Both the position numbers and the translations under genes were made by a program. 64,000 nt of DNA, from the NCBI GenBank assembly GCA_964036045.1, contig OZ038384.1, positions 66,153,916-66,217,915 of the forward strand. The letters are read 5' to 3'. Shown in pieces: positions 58,242-64,000 of the stretch. Position 1 is the stretch's first letter. Every line of letters starts with the position of its first letter. Under the pieces are notes generated by a model. The model saw only the letters and a program-made list of their open reading frames with translations, had not been told where the DNA came from and did no database searches. Origin of the DNA: Eutreptiella sp. 'Long Island Sound 2002' (taxonomy: Eukaryota; Euglenozoa; Euglenophyceae; Eutreptiales; Eutreptiaceae).

Positions 58242-59405
58242 CAATCTACACCCCTCTCCCCAACTCTAGGTGGCTCCACCATACGGGTCTAAGGTACGTG
58301 GTGCATACATGTGGTGGAAGTGGCTAAACTTGGTCCAAACGGGGTCAAAATGGGCTCAAGACACTTGTTTGAGCATCCCAAATGGTCCAAGATCACTTTT
58401 GGAAAAGCGCGTTTTTGACCCATTTTTGACCCATTTTTGGTCCCAGAACGGCCCCTTTTCAAGGCATTTTCCGTTTTTACCTGGGCCAAAAGGCGTCACC
58501 ACGGGCTCAAAATGGGCTAAAACCACTTGTTTGAGCTTCCCAAATGGTCCACGATCACTTTTGGAAAAATGCGTTTTTGACCCATTTTTGACCCATTTCT
58601 GGTCCCGAAACGGCCCATGTTCAAGGCATTTTGGGATTTTCCATGGCCCAAAACACGCCACCACGGGCTCAAAACGGCCTAAAAACACCTGTTTGAGCAT
58701 CCCAAGTGGTCTAGGAACAACTTTGGAAAAAATCAATTTTTTTCGCCCTGGGGACCCTGGTGGACCCACCGTTGGCCCCCACCGTGCGCGGGCCGGGCTG
58801 CCCTCCGGCTGTACCAAGTGACCACAGGCACAGGTGTCTAGGCGTCTCGTTGGGCGAATTGGAGGCTTGGAAACCACAAAAAGTGGGGGGTTGCGGGTGG
58901 AATAGGTGCCCTCAGAAGCGGATTTTGAGCCACGTAGCCCAAGATACGGCCCGTGCTTGGTTTTGAGGTGTTGGTGCACATGCGCAGATTTTGGGGCTTT
59001 TTGGTGCCTTTTTGGGCCGTTTCTCGGACATATCGTGGAATTGAAGGGTACTAGAGGGCTCTTTGACACGGCAAAGTCAAGCTGCACGTGCAGTGTAGCC
59101 ACCGTTTCCCTTCGTTTAGCTGTTTCGCCCGGGTTTGGGGCCTATTTTGGGCGAAAAATGGCTGTTTTTGCCCCAAAACTGCGCAGTTTTGGGAGGGCAC
59201 CTCCCGACTTGGCGCCACCGCCCCGGGCCGCCACCGGTGAGTTTCTGGCTCAAAACTTGGATTTGGCAAGGGCACCACCTAGGCTCTAGGATGGCTAAAG
59301 TAGAGTCAAGCCCGAGGCGTTGGGAAGGTGCAATGGCCAAAACGGCACGGAGACGTGCTTGTTGCTTGTTGCTTGTTAGCTAAATTTAAGGGGTGAGGGG
59401 TGTAG
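58241..59405 (+). mobile_element. TIR-family element, complete copy, 1.17 kb
   Basis: The left end 'ccaatctacacccctctccc' and right end 'ggggtgaggggtgtag' give an inverted terminal repeat of about 15 bp (CTACACCCCTCTCCC with one mismatch). Both ends lie against (TA)n. The left arm has about three ~160-bp subrepeats with starts near 58361, 58525 and 58685. The right arm ends 'tagctaaatttaagggg'. No transposase is visible, so it is non-autonomous. Frames are open on both strands through the subrepeats but show no domain. Confidence 0.75.
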
Positions 59406-59446
<41 letters not shown>

Positions 59447-59463
59447 TATACATATATATATAT
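59406..59463. repeat. (TA)n microsatellite
   Basis: About 58 bp of TA, flanked on both sides by right ends of TIR elements in inverted orientation (tail-to-tail). Confidence 0.95.
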
Positions 59464-61455
59464 TACTACACCCCTCTCCCCTTAAATCTAGCTAACAAGC
59501 AAGCAACAAGCAAGCAACAACAAGCAACAAGCACTTCTCCTCACCGTTTTGGCCATTGCTCCGCCTCATCGCTCCGGGCTCTACTCTACTCTAGCCATCC
59601 TAGAGCCTAGGTGGTGGCCTTGCCAAATCCAAGTTTTGGGCCAGAAACTCACCGGTGGCGGCCCGGGGCGGGGGCGCCAACTCGGGAGGTGCCCTCCCAA
59701 ATCTGCGCAGTTTTGGGCCAAAAACAGCCATTTTTCGCCCAAAACAGCCCCAAAACCCGGGCGAAACGCCCAAACGAAGGGATACGGTGAGTACACTGCA
59801 CGTGCGGCTTCACTTAACCGTGTCAAAGAGCTCTCTAGTGCCCTTCAATTCCACGATATGTCCGAGAAACAGCCCAAAAAGGTGCCAAAAAGCCCCAAAA
59901 ACCTGCGCAATGCGCACCAACACCTCGAAACCAAGCACAGGGCGTATCTTGGATTACGTGGCTCAAATCCGAATTCCGAGGGCACCTAGTCCACCCGCAA
60001 GCCCCCACTTTTTGTGGTTTCCAAGCCTCAGAATCGCCCAACGAGCCACTCAGACCCCCGTACCAATGGTCACTTGGTGCAGCCGGAGGGCAGCCCGGCC
60101 CGCGCACGGTGGGGGCCAACGGTGGGTCCACCAGGGTCCCCGGGGCGAAAAAAATCATTTTTTCCAAAGTTGTTCCTAGACCACTTGGGATGTCCAGAAA
60201 AGTGTTTTTAGGCCGTTTTGAGCCCGTGGTGGTGCGTTATGGGCCACGGAAAATCCCAAAATGCCTTGAAAATGGGCCGTTTTGGGACCAACAATGGGTC
60301 AAAAATGGGTGAAAAACGCGTTTTCCCAAAAGTGATCCTGGACCATTCGGGATGCTCAAACAAGTGGTTTGGACCCATTTTGAGCCCGTGGTGCCGCGTT
60401 TTGGCCCACGGAAAATCCCAAAATGCCTTGAAAAGGGGCTGGTTCAACACCAAAAATGGGTCAAAACTGGGTGAAAAACGCAATTTTCTGAAAGTGATCA
60501 TGGGCCATTTGGGAGGCTCAGAAAAGTGTTTTTAGCTTGTTTTGAGCCCAAGATCGGGCGTTGTGGCCCATGGAGAATCCCAAAATGCCTTGAAAATGGG
60601 CCACTATGGGACAAAAACAAGTGAAATTTTGTGTCCCTTTTGGTACCTCCCAAATCTGCGCAGTTTTGGGCCAAAAACAGCCTTTTTTCGCCCAAAACAG
60701 CCCTCAAACCCGGGCAAAACGCCCAAACGAAGGGAAATGGCTGCTACACTGCATGTGCGGCTTGACTTTCCCGTGACCTAGGGACCTTTGGTACCCTCTA
60801 ACTCCACGATATGTCCGAGAAACGGCCCAAAAAGGCGCCAAAAAGCCTCAAAAACTGCGCGATGTGCACCAGCACCCCGAAACCAAGAACGGGCCGTATC
60901 TTGGGCTACTTGGCTCAAAAACGAATTCCGAGGGCACCTAGTCCACCCGCAACCCCCCACTTTTGGTGATTTCCAAGCCTCAGAATCGCCCAACGAGACA
61001 CGTAGAGCCCCGTACCAGTGGTCACTTGGTGCAGCCGGAGGCCCGGCCAACCCACACACAGTGGGGGCCAACGGTGGGTCCACCAGGGTCCCCGGGGCGA
61101 AAAAAATGATTTTTTCCAAAGTTGTTCCTAGACCACTTGGGGTGCTCAAACAAGTGTTTTTAGGCCGTTTTGAGCCCGTGGTGGCGCGTTTTGGGCCATG
61201 GAAAATCCCAAAATACCTTGAACATGGGCCGTTTTGGGACCAACAATGCGTCATAAATGGGTGAAAAACGCGTTTTTCCAAAAATGATCCCGGACCATTT
61301 GGGATGCTCAAACAAGTGTTTTTAGCCCGTTTAGAGCCCATTTTGACCGAGTTTAGCCCCTTCCACCACATGTATGCACCACTTTGTGCCCTTCGCCCGT
61401 ACCTTAGAGCCGTGTGGTGGAGCCACCTAGAGTTGGGAGAGGGGTGTAGATTGGA

Positions 61456-61458
<3 letters not shown>
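59464..61458 (-). mobile_element. TIR-family elements, inverted, chimera of two copies
   Basis: Read on the minus strand, the left end is at 61458 and the right end at 59464. The right-arm sequence occurs twice ('atctgcgcagttttgggcc' near 59701 and again near 60653). The block is therefore one copy lacking its left end (59464 to about 60640) joined to another lacking its right end (about 60641-61458). Confidence 0.7.

Positions 61459-61516
<58 letters not shown>
61459..61516. repeat. (TA)n at the centre of a long inverted repeat
   Basis: TA run flanked by left ends of TIR elements in opposite orientation. 61304-61458 and 61517-61690 are near-perfect inverted arms. Confidence 0.95.
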
Positions 61517-61519
<3 letters not shown>

Positions 61520-62774
61520 TCCAATCTACACCCCTCTCCCAACTCTAGGTGGCTCCACCACACGGCTCTAAGGTACTTGCGAAGGGCACAAAGTGGTGCA
61601 TACATGTGGTGGAAGGGGCTAAACTCGGTCAAAACAGGCTCAAAGCGGGCTAAAAACACTTGTTTGAGCATCCCAAACGGTCCGGGATCACTTTTGGAAA
61701 AACGCGTTTTTGACCCATTTTTCACCCATTTTTGGTCCCAAAATGGCCCATTTTTCAACGCATTTTGGGAGTTTCCAGGAGCCAAAACCCGTCGCCACAG
61801 GCTCAAAATGGGCTCAAACCACTTGTTTGAGCATCCCAAATGGTCCAGGATCATTTTTGGAAAAACGCGTTTTTGTCCCATTTTTGACCCATTGTTGGTC
61901 CCAAAACGGCCCATTTTCAAGGCATTTTGGGATTTTCCATGGCCCAAAACGCGCCACCACGGGCTCAAAATGGCCCAAAAACACTTGTTTGAGCATCCCA
62001 AGTGGTCTAGGAACAACTTTGGAAAGAATGATTTTTTTCGCCCTGGGGACCCTGGTGGACCCACCGTTGGCCCCCACTGTGCGTGGGCTGGCCGGCCCTC
62101 CGGCTGCACAAGTGACCACTGGTACGGGGTCTACGTGTCTCGTTGGGCGAGTCTGAGGCTTGGAAACCATAAAAAGTGGGGGGTTGCGGGTGGACTAGGT
62201 GCCCTCGGAATTCGGTTTTGAGCCACGTAGCCCAAGATACGGCCCGTTCTTGGTTTCGGGGTGCTGGTGCACATTGCGCAGCTTTTGGGGCTTTTTGGCG
62301 CCTTTTTGGGCTGTTTCTCGGACATATCGTGGAGTTAGAGGGCACCAAAGGTCCCTTGGTCACGAGAAAGTCAAGCAGCACGTGGGGGCCAACGGTGGGT
62401 CCCCAGGGTCCCCGGGGCGAAAAAAATGATTTTTTCCAAAATTGTTCCTAGACCACTTGGGATGCTCAAACAAGTGTTTTTAGGCTGTTTTGAGCCCGTG
62501 GTGGCGTGTTTTGAGCCATGGAAAATCCCAAAATGCCTTGAAAATGGGCCATTTTGGGACCAAAAATGGGTCAAAAATGGGTGAAAAACGCGTTTTCCCA
62601 AAAATGATCCTAGACCATTTGAGATGCTCAAAAAAGTGTTTTTAGCCCGTTTTGAGCCCGTTTTGATGGAGTTTAGCCCCTTCCACCACATGTATGCACC
62701 ACTTTGTGCCCTTCGCACGTACCTTACAGCCGTGTGGTGGAGCCACCTAGAGTTGGGAGAGGGGTGTAGATTAG

Positions 62775-62777
<3 letters not shown>
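61517..62777. mobile_element. TIR-family fold-back element with two left ends
   Basis: It runs forward from the left end at 61517 to about 62383 ('caagcagcacgtggg') and then continues in inverted orientation ('gccaacggtgggtcc') back to another left end at 62777. Both termini are left type, so it is an internally inverted derivative. Confidence 0.7.

Positions 62778-62830
<53 letters not shown>
62778..62830. repeat. (TA)n microsatellite
   Basis: About 53 bp of TA between the fold-back element and the next copy. Confidence 0.95.
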
Positions 62831-62834
<4 letters not shown>

Positions 62835-64000
62835 CTACACCCCTCTCCCCTTAAATTTAGCTAACAAGCAACAACAACAAGCAACAACACGTCTCCTTGC
62901 CGCTTTGGCCATTGCTCCGTCCCAACGCCTCGGATCTCTTGCCCATGTAGCCATCTTGGAGCCTAGGTGGTGCCCTTGCCAAATCCAAGTTTTGAGCCAA
63001 AAACTCACCGGTGGCGGCCCGAGGCGGTGGCGCCAAGTCGGGAGGTGCCCTCCCAAATCTGCGCAGTTTTGGGCCAAAAACAGCCATTTTTCGCCCAAAA
63101 CAGCCTTAGTAAGGGTTCAAAACAGCCAAACGAAGGCAAACGGCTGCTACACTCCACGTGCGCCTTGACTTTCTCGTGACCAAGGGACCTTTGGTGCCCT
63201 CCAACTCCACGATATGTCCGAGGAACGGCCCAAAAAGGCGCCAAAAAGCCCCAAAATCCGCGCAATTTGCACCAGCATCCCGAAACCAAGAACGGGCCGT
63301 ATCTTGGGCTACGTGGCTCAAAAACGAATTCCGAGGGCACCTAGTCCACCCGCAACCCCCCACTTTTTATGGTTTCCAAGCCTCAGAATCGCCCAACGAG
63401 ACACGTAGACCCCCGTACCAGTGGTCACTTGGTGCAGCCGGAGGGCCGGCCAGCCCACACACAGTGGGGGCCAACGGTGGGTCCACCAGGGTCCCCAGGG
63501 CGAAAAAAATGATTTTTTCCAAAGTTGCTCCTAGACCACTTGGGATGCTCAGACAAGTGTTTTTGGGCCATTTTGAGCCCGTGGTGGCCCGTTTTGGGCA
63601 ATGGAAAATTTCAAAATGCCTTGAAAATGGGCCGTTTTGGGACCAACAATGGGTCAAAAATGGGTCAAAAACGCGTTTTTCCAAAAATGATCTTGGACCA
63701 TTTATGATGCTCAAACAAGTGGTTTGAGCCCATTTTGAGCTTGTGGCGACGGGTTTTGGCTCATGGAAACTCCCGAATTGCCTTGAAAATAGGGCTTTTT
63801 GGGACCAAAAATGGGTCAAAAATGGGTCAAAAATGTGTTTTTCCAAAAGTGATCCCGGATTATTTGGGATGCTCAAACAAGTGTTTTTAGCCCATTTTGA
63901 GCCCGTTTTGACCGAGTTTAGCCCCTTCCCCACCACATGTATGCACCACTTTGTACCCTTCGCACGTACCTTAGAGCCGTGTGGTGGAGCCACCTAGAGT
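62831..64000 (-). mobile_element. TIR-family element, inverted, cut by the window end
   Basis: Right end at 62831 ('attactacacccctctccc'), then the conserved middle and subrepeats. The sequence stops at 64000 within the left arm ('gtggagccacctagagt'), about 20-30 bases before the expected left terminus. Confidence 0.75.

Overview
The window is nuclear DNA of a eukaryote and consists mostly of transposable elements and tandem repeats. Only one ordinary cellular gene is recognised: an intronless homologue of the 50 kDa subunit of cleavage stimulation factor (CSTF1, 21111-22346, + strand). No rRNA gene, clear functional tRNA gene, operon or CRISPR array was seen. A green alga fits best. The split-direct-repeat tyrosine-recombinase (YR) retroelement resembles the PAT/Kangaroo type known from Volvox. 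Several element reading frames stay coherent only if TAA and TAG are read as sense and TGA as stop, which is the code of some ulvophycean green algae. This placement is inference.

Layout. 1-3.2 kb: small diverged repeats, including a tRNA-like tandem. 3317-18081: one YR retrotransposon, about 14.8 kb, inserted in a tRNA-derived SINE whose halves lie at 3196-3316 and 18082-18260; an uninterrupted SINE copy at 19788-20155 shows the empty site. The element has the A1 ... B1 A2 B2 terminal layout. It carries gag and YR frames on the left and reverse transcriptase (RT)/RNase H on the right. Between these modules are a 39-copy, 149-bp satellite and a CCCTCTCCCA minisatellite, bounded by a ~140-bp direct repeat. 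18.3-32.8 kb: lower-GC DNA with CSTF1 and a decayed Penelope-like RT (about 28.6-29.8 kb). 32.9-36.5 kb: a 48-bp satellite.

36471-43296 and 44019-57053: two same-strand copies of one very long non-LTR retrotransposon, the first 5'-truncated. Order in the longer copy: a long ORF1 with a degenerate CCCH finger, a second zinc-finger stretch, APE-type endonuclease, RT (YCDD), RNase H, CCHC finger, Cys-rich C-terminus, then ~2.1 kb of 3' region. Both copies are damaged. 43.3-44.0 and 57.05-64.0 kb: copies of a terminal-inverted-repeat (TIR) family, joined head-to-head or tail-to-tail through long (TA)n runs.

Next to CSTF1 the window is a record of nested mobile elements. The three points most worth checking are the TAR-as-sense reading, the satellite carried inside a YR retroelement, and the TA-linked TIR family.
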